Shown: piece after piece, positions 1-7,069 of the stretch
Position numbering within the stretch: the stretch's first letter is position 1
How the letters are laid out: every line of letters starts with the position of its first letter
Program-made: the position numbers and the translations under genes
Notes under the pieces: generated by a model
Told to the model about the DNA's origin: nothing
What the model saw: the letters and a program-made list of their open reading frames with translations, nothing else
Database searches by the model: none
NCBI GenBank assembly: GCA_009919365.1
Contig: RGBZ01000010.1
Span: 1 to 15,358, forward strand
Length of the DNA: 15,358 nucleotides
Source of the DNA: a bacterium
GTDB lineage: Bacteria > Chloroflexota > Limnocylindria > Limnocylindrales > Limnocylindraceae
Reading direction: 5' to 3'

Positions 1-173
1 GTGCTAGCAGCGTCAGCGGTGTCGGTGTTCGTCATAGATTGCACGACAATCGGGTGAGCCGATCCAACCATCACACCGCCAACAGAGACGCTCGGCGTTG
101 AACGACGTACCGGACGGAGCTGATCAGGACGGTCTGCGGCGGGACGCGCGACGACGTTGAGTTCGCGCCTCAT
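1..173 (-). CDS. ispG: IspG (GcpE), 4-hydroxy-3-methylbut-2-enyl diphosphate synthase, N-terminal fragment
   Basis: The first 57 residues are visible before the window ends. After about 25 residues of family-variable leader they match the IspG start: a short beta strand with VGGVMVGSAHP and then PIVVQSMTNTDT (residues 41-52), the hallmark N-terminal motif of the TIM-barrel domain. IspG is the [4Fe-4S] enzyme that converts MEcPP to HMBPP in the MEP isoprenoid pathway; the cluster-binding C-terminal domain lies outside the window. The ATG overlaps the rseP stop (ATGA), which supports this start and translational coupling. Its place after dxr and rseP puts two MEP enzymes in one operon with uppS. 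Identification is firm from the motif; completeness cannot be judged. Confidence 0.9.
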   Translation of the reverse strand, partial: MRRELNVVARPAADRPDQLRPVRRSTPSVSVGGVMVGSAHPIVVQSMTNTDTADAAS

Positions 174-1252
174 CGCTCCACTCCAAAGAGATTGAGGATG
201 TCCCCGAGGGAGATCCACGCGAAGAGGGCGAGCATGAGCACCGCACCAGCGGTGACAAGCTGTCGTTCCACGCGACGGCCACGTACCTCGCCGAGTAGTC
301 GACGCAGGAAAAGCGCAGCCACCCGGCCACCATCAAGAGGCGGAATCGGCAGCAGGTTCAGTACGGCGAGATTCGCTGAAAGCAGCGCTGCGATATGCAA
401 CAGGCCCACAATACCGAGCTGACCGGCGGCTGCTGACACACCAACTGCGATACCAATTGGGCCGGCAACGCCACCGCTACCGTCAGATGGACTGAACGGT
501 GACGTAATGAAGGTACCCAGCGCGCCGAGAATTGAGGTTCCGGCATCCCAGGTGCGCGTAACGGCGAGTGCTAGTGCATCGCCGAATGGACGTGAGAGTG
601 GTCCCGCGCCATCAATCGATTCAATCTGCACGCCCATGTATCCCTGACCTGCCGCCTCAGCGGCGGTGCGCAGCGTCATGGAAACCTCGCGCGCCGTTTG
701 GCCAGGAGTCTCCACCGTCACGCGCACGCTCTCCGCCGCACGATCAGGGAGGCTCCGCAATGGTGAATCGAATCGGTCGAACGTTTCTCCCTCGAGGCCA
801 AGGATGCGATCACCTGGCAGCAGGCCGGCAGCGGCGGCTGGAGAGTTTGGCTGCACATCGGCGAGCAAGATGCTGGCACGCTCGGCAAGTGGCCCAGAGA
901 GGACGAACATCAGCAGGAAGGCGACCACGATGTTCATGGCGACCCCCGCGACCATCACCAGCACCTTTGAGGTGAGGGTCGCGCGCTCCCAGCCTGCAGG
1001 GTCGGTATCACCCTCTTCGCTGCCCGCCATGCGCACAAAGCCACCGAGCGGGAGGGCATTAATGGTGAGCTCCGTGCGCCGACCACGTAGCAGCGTAAAG
1101 AGGCGTGGGGGGAACCCGATGCCAAACTCCGGAACGTCGATGCCGCGGAGTCGCGCAACGATGAGGTGGCCCAGCTCGTGCACCACGATGAGCGGCACCA
1201 CGAGGAGCACGAATGCGAGCACCGGTCCGGCGATGCCGGTCAGAATCTCCAT
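170..1252 (-). CDS. rseP: RseP-like site-2 intramembrane zinc metalloprotease (M50)
   Basis: A 360-residue membrane protease of usual family length. HELGH at residues 25-29 lies in the first membrane segment and gives the zinc-binding HExxH. A PDZ domain follows at roughly 130-200, with the ligand-groove sequence SPAAAAGLLPGDRI. The C-terminal membrane region carries NLLPIPPLDGGR near residue 299, whose Asp (about 307) is the third metal ligand. Family members cut membrane-anchored anti-sigma factors or signal-peptide remnants inside the bilayer. I chose the ATG at 1252 because it overlaps the dxr stop as TGATG and starts directly at the hydrophobic segment; an ATG six codons upstream (1270) would overlap dxr by 19 nt. 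All catalytic elements are visible; the substrate is unknown. Confidence 0.93.
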   Translation of the reverse strand: MEILTGIAGPVLAFVLLVVPLIVVHELGHLIVARLRGIDVPEFGIGFPPRLFTLLRGRRTELTINALPLGGFVRMAGSEEGDTDPAGWERATLTSKVLVMVAGVAMNIVVAFLLMFVLSGPLAERASILLADVQPNSPAAAAGLLPGDRILGLEGETFDRFDSPLRSLPDRAAESVRVTVETPGQTAREVSMTLRTAAEAAGQGYMGVQIESIDGAGPLSRPFGDALALAVTRTWDAGTSILGALGTFITSPFSPSDGSGGVAGPIGIAVGVSAAAGQLGIVGLLHIAALLSANLAVLNLLPIPPLDGGRVAALFLRRLLGEVRGRRVERQLVTAGAVLMLALFAWISLGDILNLFGVER

Positions 1253-2379
1253 CAGGCGGCCCCACTCCATCGCTCCGCGAACGTCGTGACCTCTTCATGC
1301 AGTGCGATCACCTCAGCAACGCTCCCTGGTGCTGGGCGAACCCCAAACCGCTCCACCGCGTCGCGCAGCAGCTGCGGGATACCGCCCAGTGGGAACTCGC
1401 CGGTTAGGAAGCGGGTAACCGCGACACCGTCGGCAGCGATGAGCGCACCTGGGGCGGCGCCACCAGCTTGGCCAGCCTCCAAGGCAATTGCTAGGCCGGG
1501 AAAGCGCACAAGGTCGGGCGCAGCGAAGGTTAGCGATCCCTGAGCAGCGAGGTCCACGTTCGGGATGGGTGAAGCCATACGTACAGGATAGCCGAGGGCA
1601 TATCCGATCGGCCCGCGCATATCTGGGCTCCCCATCTGCGCCTTTGTGGAGCCATCGACAAACTCCACGAAGCCGTGCACCACGCTCTGCGGATGCACCA
1701 CGATCTTGATCTGCGACATCGGTACGGAGAAGAGTCGGTGCGCCTCGATCGCCTCAAGGCCCTTGTTCACCAGGGTTGCAGAGTCAATGGTGATCTTGGA
1801 GCCCATGTTCCAGGTTGGGTGCTTGAGCGCTACATCGGGGGTCGCAGCGGCAATCTCGGCAGCAGTCGCCTCGCGAAGTGGTCCACCACTTGCCGTTAGC
1901 CAAAGTGCTCGAACTCGGTCTGCTGACTCGCCAGCAAGGCACTGCCAGAGCGCAGAATGCTCTGAGTCGACCGGGCGGAGGCGTTCGAGGAGATCGCTCC
2001 CCCTTCGCTCTGCCGCCGCCCGTGCGGCACGCATCACCACCTCACCGCCCGCGACGATCGTCTCCTTGTTTGCAATCGCCACCGCAATACTCGCCTCAAG
2101 AGCGGCAACGGTTGCGGCAAGGCCCACAACCCCGGTCGTAGCGATCAGCGCAACATCAGGCGCCGCGTCAAGAACGAGCGAGCGAAGGTCATCAGCGCTG
2201 CCGCCAATGAGGCTGCGTGCCTTCGGATGAGCCGAAGCTAGCGCGTTGTGCTGCTCACCACCACGGCCTGAGGCAAGCGCAACAAGTTCAAACTTTTCGG
2301 CGTGCTGCGCGATAACGTCAGCAGCTTGTAGGCCGATCGAGCCGCTTGCACCAAGCAGAGCGACGCGGATCCGGCTCAC
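1252..2379 (-). CDS. dxr: 1-deoxy-D-xylulose 5-phosphate reductoisomerase (DXR)
   Basis: A 375-residue enzyme that turns DXP into MEP with NADPH, the committed step of the MEP pathway. The N-terminal Rossmann motif GASGSIG is at 10-16 and the NADPH-domain motif IANKETIVAGGE is present. The catalytic region has PVDSEHSALWQCL (metal-binding D and E), PTWNMGSKITIDSATLVNKGLE, and HPQSVVHGFVEFVDGS. The GTG at 2379 follows the cdsA stop by 1 nt and sits just before the beta strand of the Rossmann fold; upstream in-frame codons would run back inside cdsA. One oddity: the usual NAANE loop late in the catalytic domain reads IAADG (314-318). The rest looks like a normal, active enzyme. Confidence 0.95.
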   Translation of the reverse strand: MSRIRVALLGASGSIGLQAADVIAQHAEKFELVALASGRGGEQHNALASAHPKARSLIGGSADDLRSLVLDAAPDVALIATTGVVGLAATVAALEASIAVAIANKETIVAGGEVVMRAARAAAERRGSDLLERLRPVDSEHSALWQCLAGESADRVRALWLTASGGPLREATAAEIAAATPDVALKHPTWNMGSKITIDSATLVNKGLEAIEAHRLFSVPMSQIKIVVHPQSVVHGFVEFVDGSTKAQMGSPDMRGPIGYALGYPVRMASPIPNVDLAAQGSLTFAAPDLVRFPGLAIALEAGQAGGAAPGALIAADGVAVTRFLTGEFPLGGIPQLLRDAVERFGVRPAPGSVAEVIALHEEVTTFAERWSGAA

Positions 2380-2380
2380 C

Positions 2381-3223
2381 CTACCCTCGCAGGATGAGTG
2401 CAGCGATGAGTGTGACGGGAGCGGCGAGCAGCAGGCTATCGATCCGATCGAGAACGCCACCGTGTCCCGGGATCAAGTTTGATGCGCTCTCAGCGCCCGC
2501 GACACGCTTGAAGAGCGACTCAAGGAGATCGCCCGCCTCTGCCGCAGTGGCGATGATCAGTCCCCAGACGAGTCCCCAGAGGGGGCGCACCTCTTCGGGG
2601 GTACCGAGCGTAAAGAGCGGGCCAGCGATTAGAGCACCAACGACGCCCGCTACAAGAATGCCACCGATGAATCCTTCGAGACTTTTGCGTGGTGAAAGGA
2701 CCGGTGCCAACTTGCGTCGACCGAGCGTTCGTCCAACCAGGTAGGCGGCGCTATCTGCCGTCCAGACGATCGCCAAGAGCCACACGATCCAACGTGCCGG
2801 CGCGCCTCGATCAAGCGGATCGAGCGATGCGAGTAGCGGGAGCAGTGTGAGGGGGCTGAGCCAGATCACAGCAGCCATCGTCCCGAGGAGGAGACGCAGC
2901 TCGGGCTCCAGCCGCTTCTCTGTTGCGCGCACCGCTCGACGAATCACTGTGCCAACGAAGAGGAGCAGTGCGGTAATCGTCAGTGCAGCGCCCAGCGCAG
3001 GAGATGCTTCAGCGAAGAGCGGGCTGACCAAGATGACGGTGATCCAGAGCGCCGAAGCGCCGCCAAGCACCTTGGTGAGAATCTTTGCCGCCTCGCGCGC
3101 AGCGAGGGCGATCAAGAGCACCGTGACTGCGAGTGTCCCGACTGGCGGGACGAGCGCAACAGCAGCAACAGGGAGAATCAAGAGCGAGCCAATCGCCCGC
3201 TGGGCCAGCGCCCCGCTACTCAT
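2381..3223 (-). CDS. cdsA: Phosphatidate cytidylyltransferase (CDP-diacylglycerol synthase)
   Basis: A 280-residue polytopic membrane protein, mostly hydrophobic segments, with the family's C-terminal signature: SLFKR (236-240), then PGHGGVLDRIDS (252-263). The middle-region motif DSAAYLVGR...SPRKSLEG is also typical. It makes CDP-diacylglycerol from phosphatidic acid and CTP for phospholipid synthesis. The ATG overlaps the uppS stop (ATGA). Oddity: the signature normally reads KR-x4-KD; here the KD pair is ES (245-246), removing an Asp that binds the catalytic metals in studied CdsA. The DRIDS aspartates are kept. Family assignment is secure; full activity is less so. Confidence 0.92.
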   Translation of the reverse strand: MSSGALAQRAIGSLLILPVAAVALVPPVGTLAVTVLLIALAAREAAKILTKVLGGASALWITVILVSPLFAEASPALGAALTITALLLFVGTVIRRAVRATEKRLEPELRLLLGTMAAVIWLSPLTLLPLLASLDPLDRGAPARWIVWLLAIVWTADSAAYLVGRTLGRRKLAPVLSPRKSLEGFIGGILVAGVVGALIAGPLFTLGTPEEVRPLWGLVWGLIIATAAEAGDLLESLFKRVAGAESASNLIPGHGGVLDRIDSLLLAAPVTLIAALILRG

Positions 3224-3969
3224 CGCCCGAACCGCCGAATGCGCTGGGCATAGGTTCCGATCGCGGCGTCAAGGTCTGCGGTACCAAAATCAGGCCAGAG
3301 GGTTGGGGTCGTCACAATCTCTGCATAGGCGCTCTGCCAGAGCAGGAAGTTCGAGAGGCGCTCCTCCCCACCCGTGCGGATCACAAGGTCGGGGTCCGGC
3401 GTTCCGGCCGTGTAGAGGGCGCTGGTAATCGTCCGCTCATCGACACTCTCTGGCGATAGCCCAGCAGCGACAATCGAGCGGACGGCGTCGACAATCTCGG
3501 TACGGCTGCCGTAGTTAAAGGCCACGCTCAGCTGGAGCTTTGTCCCACCCAGCGTCTTTGCACACGCGGCAGCAATACGCTGCTGGGCCTGCTCTGGAAG
3601 TTCTGCAAGCCGGCCGAGAAAGCGCACCGCTACTCCCTGGTCAATCAGCTCGGGCGTTTCGTCATCAATCACCTTCGCCAGAAGATTGAAGAGCTGGGCT
3701 ACCTCCTTGTCGCTGCGAGCCCAGTTTTCGCGGCTGAAGGCGTACACCGTCAGGTGTGGGATGCCGATCTGCACGGCATGCTTGAGCACGACGCGAAGAG
3801 CTTCGGTGCCAGCAACATGTCCTGCGAGCTCATCCAGGTTCTGGTTTCGCGCCCAGCGCCGGTTCCCGTCCATGATGATTGCAACATGGCGTGGCGCACC
3901 TTCGACGGGTGGGTCGCTGTGTACCAGCGGCTGCGCGTCAGCCGGTCGCCGGATGTCGGCGTCGGTCAC
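3220..3969 (-). CDS. uppS: Isoprenyl transferase (undecaprenyl diphosphate synthase family)
   Basis: A 249-residue cis-prenyltransferase that extends FPP with IPP units to the lipid carrier used in cell-wall synthesis. It has IIMDGNRRWA (catalytic Asp34), AGHVAGTEALR, LTVYAFSRENW, and the C-terminal block RTGGEERLSNFLLWQSAY followed by LWPDF. About 27 variable, likely disordered residues precede the fold. The GTG start overlaps the frr stop (GTGA), matching the overlaps across this operon. Cis-prenyl motifs are complete and the length is normal. Its neighbours dxr and ispG supply isoprenoid precursor, so the operon groups precursor and carrier synthesis. Product chain length cannot be read from sequence alone. 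Confidence 0.95.
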   Translation of the reverse strand: MTDADIRRPADAQPLVHSDPPVEGAPRHVAIIMDGNRRWARNQNLDELAGHVAGTEALRVVLKHAVQIGIPHLTVYAFSRENWARSDKEVAQLFNLLAKVIDDETPELIDQGVAVRFLGRLAELPEQAQQRIAAACAKTLGGTKLQLSVAFNYGSRTEIVDAVRSIVAAGLSPESVDERTITSALYTAGTPDPDLVIRTGGEERLSNFLLWQSAYAEIVTTPTLWPDFGTADLDAAIGTYAQRIRRFGR

Positions 3970-4511
3970 CCTTCGAGGACCTCGCGCTCCTTCGCAGCGG
4001 TCAACTTGTCGATCTCAGCAATCTTTCCATCGGTCAGCTTCTGGAGCGTCTCGAGTTGGCGGCGGGCATCATCTTCGCCAATCTCCTTGGCCTTCTCCGC
4101 CTTCTTGACGGCCTCTTGCTCGTCGCGTCGCACATTACGAATCTCAACGCGAGCCTCTTCGGCGCGCTTCCCCATCTGCTTCACGAGGTCCTTACGGCGC
4201 TCCTCGGTCATTGCCGGAACGCGGAGTCGGATCACCCCACCATCGACTGCAGGGGTCATGCCGAGCTGGGCGTTGTTCAGTGCCTTCTCAATCGCTGGGA
4301 TTGCGGTCTTGTCCCACGGCTGAATCACCAAGAGCGTGTTTTCAGGAACGCTGATGCCGGCCATCTGGTTGAGTGGCGTGATCGCGCCGTAGTGCTCAAC
4401 GGTGACGCGCTCGACAAGCGAGGCGCTCGCTCGTCCGGTTCGGAAACCACCAAGATCCTTACTGAAGGCATCGACCGCCTTGGTCATGCGCTCACTTGCC
4501 GTGCCGCTCAT
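3966..4511 (-). CDS. frr: Ribosome recycling factor
   Basis: A 181-residue protein, close to the usual 185, that splits post-termination ribosomes together with EF-G. It begins with the typical helix (ERMTKAVDAFSKDLGGFRTGRAS), followed by domain II with YGAITPLNQMAGISVPE and LVIQPWDK, and returns to the long three-helix bundle with LTEERRKDLVK-like MTEERRKDLVKQ, VEIRNVRRD and the C-terminal KLTDGKIAEIDKLTAAKE. The ATG overlaps the stop of the pyrH 3' ORF (ATGA). It follows tsf and pyrH in the standard bacterial order. No truncation or odd residues seen. Confidence 0.96.
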   Translation of the reverse strand: MSGTASERMTKAVDAFSKDLGGFRTGRASASLVERVTVEHYGAITPLNQMAGISVPENTLLVIQPWDKTAIPAIEKALNNAQLGMTPAVDGGVIRLRVPAMTEERRKDLVKQMGKRAEEARVEIRNVRRDEQEAVKKAEKAKEIGEDDARRQLETLQKLTDGKIAEIDKLTAAKEREVLEG

Positions 4512-4720
4512 CGCGTACCCCCTTTGCTGATCAGGGTGCCGACAGCCTCGCCGCGCACCGCCTTCAGGATGTTCTCATGGGCGTCGAGGTCAAAGACCAC
4601 GATCGGCAGATCATTCTCCATGCAGAGCGAGACGGCGGCGGCGTCGAGGACGCGCAGCCCATCGACCAACACCCGCCCGTAGGTGATGGCTGGGTACCGC
4701 TTGGCATCGGGATGCTTCAC
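4508..4720 (-). CDS. pyrH: UMP kinase, C-terminal fragment (broken pyrH)
   Basis: A 70-residue ORF that matches the last third of UMP kinase: [17 protein letters not shown], then [35 protein letters not shown] and GEAVGTLIS. The first residue corresponds to the spot just after the DGVY-x-ADP segment of the family. It begins at a GTG that overlaps the TGA of the upstream fragment (GTGA) but has no obvious Shine-Dalgarno sequence of its own. On its own it lacks the ATP site and most of the UMP site. Between the two fragments about 62 family residues are missing, including the TGNPFFTTD region, so the two pieces together do not rebuild a normal enzyme. Either sequence loss in this assembly or a true pseudogene. 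Confidence 0.85.
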   Translation of the reverse strand: MKHPDAKRYPAITYGRVLVDGLRVLDAAAVSLCMENDLPIVVFDLDAHENILKAVRGEAVGTLISKGGTR

Positions 4721-5061
4721 TCGGCGACCTCATTCATGTCGATTGCGGTCATGACGCGCGTCGGCACGTCTGCTCGCTCAAGAGCATCCTGCAGAGCAAG
4801 GCCGTTCATGGCCGTGGCGAGCATGCCGATGTAGTCGGCAGTTGCACGATCCATGCCGGTAGCGGTAGCGGCGGCCATGCCTCGGAAGATGTTCCCGCCG
4901 CCCACCACGATGCCAACCTGCACGCCGAGCGCAGTGACGGCCTTCACCTGTTCGGCAACGAACGCGACGACTGCAGGATCAACGCCGTACTCGAGCTTCC
5001 CAAGGAGTGCCTCCCCAGAGAGCTTCAGCAGAATTCGCTGATAGCGTGTGGTTTCGGTCAT
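4717..5061 (-). CDS. pyrH: UMP kinase, N-terminal fragment (broken pyrH)
   Basis: A 114-residue ORF with the amino-acid-kinase fold of bacterial UMP kinase: [11 protein letters not shown] (Lys13, phosphate binding), [11 protein letters not shown] (GGGN 54-57), and [26 protein letters not shown] (70 onward), ending at [12 protein letters not shown]. The normal enzyme is a hexamer of about 240-residue subunits that phosphorylates UMP to UDP. Here the frame hits TGA directly after VAE, where the family continues PYIRRRAIRHLEK. The ATG at 5061 has a strong GGAGGC Shine-Dalgarno. The remaining C-terminal sequence is in another frame (next ORF). pyrH is normally essential and single-copy, so loss in the assembly is more likely than natural decay. 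Confidence 0.87.
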   Translation of the reverse strand: MTETTRYQRILLKLSGEALLGKLEYGVDPAVVAFVAEQVKAVTALGVQVGIVVGGGNIFRGMAAATATGMDRATADYIGMLATAMNGLALQDALERADVPTRVMTAIDMNEVAE

Positions 5062-5091
5062 GCCGCCTCCACCGCCCCAATCATGTGGGGC

Positions 5092-5364
5092 CTACAGCTC
5101 CTCGCCGAGTGCGTAGCGCACGAAGCGCCGCACTCGGATGTTTTCACCAATCGTGGCAATCGCATTCGTGATCAGCTGGCCAACGTTCTCGTCGCCGTCG
5201 CGGAACGGCTGATCGAGTAGGCAGACCTCTTCGAACCACTTGCGCAACTGACCCTCAACGATCTGGGCTCGAATCGCCTCTGGCTTCTTCGCCAGCGCCT
5301 CATCTTCGAGGAGTGCTGCTCGTTTCGCCTCAAGTGCAGCTGCCGGGATCTGGTCCTGACTCAC
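5092..5364 (-). CDS. tsf: Elongation factor Ts, C-terminal fragment (broken tsf)
   Basis: A 90-residue ORF matching the C-terminal half of short-type EF-Ts: it opens [15 protein letters not shown] (family: YVS-x-EEIP), then [21 protein letters not shown] and ends [23 protein letters not shown]. The GTG start overlaps the TGA of the N-terminal fragment (GTGA). In frame upstream only four further codons (A-V-L-Y) are open before a stop, so the natural YVS motif is preserved but its upstream link is not. About 17 residues (family: the helix LAKDLAMHIAMMNPR in Thermus) are missing at the junction. No Shine-Dalgarno sequence is obvious. Probably part of one original gene. Confidence 0.85.
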   Translation of the reverse strand: MSQDQIPAAALEAKRAALLEDEALAKKPEAIRAQIVEGQLRKWFEEVCLLDQPFRDGDENVGQLITNAIATIGENIRVRRFVRYALGEEL

Positions 5365-5639
5365 ATAGAGAACTGCTCATTGCGTGCGACGAAGTCAGTT
5401 TCGCAATTGATCTCAAGCAGTACGCCGACTCGCCCACCCGTGTGGATGTACGAAGAGACGAGTCCCTCACGTGCATCGCGACCAGCCTTCTTCGCGGCGG
5501 CGGCAAGGCCAGCCTCACGAAGAGCCAGTACAGCCTTCTCGACATCGCCACCGCACTCTTCGAGTGCGCGCTTGCAATCCATCATCCCAGCGCCGGTGCG
5601 CTCGCGTAGATCTCGTACAGCCTCTGCGCTAATCGCCAT
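5361..5639 (-). CDS. tsf: Elongation factor Ts, N-terminal fragment (broken tsf)
   Basis: A 92-residue ORF holding the N-terminal UBA-like domain (residues 1-52, with [18 protein letters not shown]) that contacts EF-Tu, then [19 protein letters not shown] and [13 protein letters not shown] (TDFVARNE at 81-88), the key EF-Ts motif that drives GDP release from EF-Tu. It then ends abruptly SM-stop. The ATG at 5639 is preceded by AAGGAGG at good spacing, overlapping the end of rpsB. The frame break comes right after NEQF; the family continues with a helix and then YVS. With the next ORF the total length would be about 200 residues if the missing stretch were restored, the short EF-Ts type seen in Thermus and Chloroflexota. 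Confidence 0.88.
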   Translation of the reverse strand: MAISAEAVRDLRERTGAGMMDCKRALEECGGDVEKAVLALREAGLAAAAKKAGRDAREGLVSSYIHTGGRVGVLLEINCETDFVARNEQFSM

Positions 5640-5649
5640 GGTGGCCTCC

Positions 5650-6519
5650 TTACACTGCTGGGGTGGTGTCGACGGCGGGAGCTGGCTCATCGTCAGGCGA
5701 GAAGCTCAACGTGCCGGTGGCGCTGAGCGCAGCAACGAGATCGTCCTGAACATCGGAAGCCTCAGGTGCATCTGCAGCGTTCTCCGCGGCAGCAGTTGCG
5801 GCCTCTAGCGCCTCAAGCTCTGGCAGACGTGCAGCACGGATCGCAGCACCCTCGATCACCGCATCAGCGACGGCGGTGCAGATCAAGCGGATGCACTTGA
5901 TCGCGTCGTCGTTCACAGGGATCGGGTAATTGAGCAGATCGGGATCAACGTTGGTATCGGCCGTGCCGACAACAGGGATGCCGAGCTTGTTCGCCTCAAT
6001 CGCAGCGAGTGTCTCGCGGCTTGGGTCGATGATGAACACCATGCCCGGGGCCTTGCGCAAACGGCGCATGCCGCCGAGCGCTCCGCGAAGCTTCTCGAGC
6101 TTGTCGCCAAGCTTGGAGGCTTCTTTCTTCGACATGATGTCGAACTCGCCAGCCTGCTCTCGCGCCTCAAGCTGCTCCATAAGGGTGAGACGCTTGCGAA
6201 TCGTCGTGAAGTTGGTGAGCATGCCGCCGAGCCAGCGCTTGATCACGTACGGCTGGCCGGCGCGGGTCGCCTCTTCTTGAATTGGCGCCTGGGCCTGCTT
6301 CTTGGTGCCGACGAAGAGAATGGTCTCCCCGTTCGCGCTTGCGTCGCGCACGGCGTCAAGGGCAATCTGCAGGTGCTTCGCGCTCTTGGCAAGGTCGAGG
6401 ATGTGGATCCCGTTTCGCTGCGCGTAGATGAACGGCGCCATCTTGGGATTCCATCGGCGTGTCTGGTGCCCAAAGTGGGCTCCGACCTCGAGAAGGTCGC
6501 GCATGGTTACTGGTGCCAT
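5650..6519 (-). CDS. rpsB: 30S ribosomal protein S2 with acidic/alanine C-terminal tail
   Basis: A 289-residue S2. Core motifs are complete: [82 protein letters not shown] and [14 protein letters not shown]. From about residue 228 a tail rich in Ala, Glu and Asp extends to the end; such tails vary between phyla. The start ATG at 6519 is chosen because AAGGAG lies 5 nt upstream; an in-frame start at 6576 would add 19 residues without family support. It heads the rpsB-tsf-pyrH-frr operon, with a promoter-like site and a 126-nt structured leader upstream. Confidence 0.96.
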   Translation of the reverse strand: MAPVTMRDLLEVGAHFGHQTRRWNPKMAPFIYAQRNGIHILDLAKSAKHLQIALDAVRDASANGETILFVGTKKQAQAPIQEEATRAGQPYVIKRWLGGMLTNFTTIRKRLTLMEQLEAREQAGEFDIMSKKEASKLGDKLEKLRGALGGMRRLRKAPGMVFIIDPSRETLAAIEANKLGIPVVGTADTNVDPDLLNYPIPVNDDAIKCIRLICTAVADAVIEGAAIRAARLPELEALEAATAAAENAADAPEASDVQDDLVAALSATGTLSFSPDDEPAPAVDTTPAV

Positions 6520-6549
6520 AGTTCTCCTTACACGGTTGTTCCACCGCGG

Positions 6550-6590
6550 GACGCCTTCACGACCCCGAAGGGCCACCGTAGTGGGGCGTC
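6550..6590 (-). promoter_or_regulatory. Structured rpsB leader: UUCG hairpin inside a longer stem
   Basis: In the transcribed strand an outer stem GACGCC (6590-6585) pairs with GGCGTC (6555-6550). Inside lies GGCCC-UUCG-GGGUC (6574-6561), a 5-bp stem closed by a C(UUCG)G tetraloop, an exceptionally stable fold. It sits between the promoter-like site at 6652-6657 and the rpsB Shine-Dalgarno. S2 autoregulates rpsB-tsf through leader RNA in other bacteria, so this is a candidate S2 binding or attenuation element. There is no U-tract, so it is not a classic terminator. Regulation is inference. Confidence 0.5.
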
Positions 6591-6651
6591 TGGTTCCGCG
6601 TGCGTAATTCGCTCCCTTGCGGGGGCGGACATCCGATTCGGACGCTCGGGA

Positions 6652-6676
6652 ATCCTAGCACGGGGCGCCGAGCCCC
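6652..6676 (-). promoter_or_regulatory. Extended -10 promoter of the rpsB operon with upstream inverted repeat
   Basis: On the minus strand TGC-TAGGAT (extended -10; hexamer 6652-6657) lies about 130 nt before rpsB. Exactly 4 bp upstream of the hexamer is an inverted repeat GGGGC-N5-GCCCC (6662-6676) that overlaps the yraN stop codon. No good -35 hexamer is present at 16-18 bp. The same 15-bp repeat plus GTGC plus TAnnnT layout precedes rplS. Start of transcription would be near 6645. Confidence 0.5.
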
Positions 6677-7053
6677 TAGGCGACCCCCCGGATGAGGCGC
6701 AGACGCTCGCTCCCTGGGGCTCCGAGCACGAGGAGTAGGTCGACCCGGCACCTACCTGGTAGGTAGGCGCGCTGCCGCCGCAGAGCCCGCATCTTTCGAG
6801 ACCCAAGAAGCTCTGATGGCGTGGCCGCACCAACAGAGGTACGGCGTCGCACCTCAACAGCGACGAGTTCGCCGTGCGGGTCGCGCGCCAGCAGATCTAC
6901 CTCGAGGCGCCCTAGCCGAAGGTTGCGCGAGAGGATCACCCAGCCGTTGCGCGCTAGGGAGCGGGCTGCCAGCGCCTCTGCGTCGCGACCGATGAGTACC
7001 CGATGCCCAGGAGAACCTGCCACCACGGGATCTTCTGATTTGCCGCACACCAA
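6676..7053 (-). CDS. YraN family (UPF0102) nuclease-fold protein
   Basis: About 125 residues. The recognisable core is GRDAEALAARSLARNGWVILSRN, RLEVDLLARD (Glu51, Asp53), and LVAVEVRRR (Glu67, then Arg69), which matches the E-x-D...E-x-K restriction-endonuclease-like fold of YraN, with Arg replacing the usual Lys. Function is not established for the family; a role in DNA repair or recombination is often suggested. It follows rnhB by 16 bp, the usual place for yraN. The start is uncertain: TTG 7053 and GTG 7050 are the first candidates, neither with a clear Shine-Dalgarno; a GTG about 19 codons in would begin near the family's normal N-terminus. Confidence 0.82.
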   Translation of the reverse strand: MVCGKSEDPVVAGSPGHRVLIGRDAEALAARSLARNGWVILSRNLRLGRLEVDLLARDPHGELVAVEVRRRTSVGAATPSELLGSRKMRALRRQRAYLPGRCRVDLLLVLGAPGSERLRLIRGVA

Positions 7054-7069
7054 CGGCGTACCAGCGGAG

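Noticed and set aside
3879..4682. 267-codon plus-strand ORF opposite frr and uppS
   Set aside because: It lies antisense to clearly conserved genes, has no recognisable family motif, and long antisense frames are expected at this GC content. The same holds for plus-strand frames at 666-1289 and 1646-2230 and the minus-strand frame at 11904-12797 under the MFS gene.
4717..5364. Programmed ribosomal frameshifting in tsf or pyrH
   Set aside because: A frameshift at either junction would still leave about 17 or 62 conserved residues missing, and no slippery heptamer is visible.
6520..6576. rpsB start at 6576
   Set aside because: The extra 19 residues are not S2-like and would place the true AAGGAG site inside the coding region.
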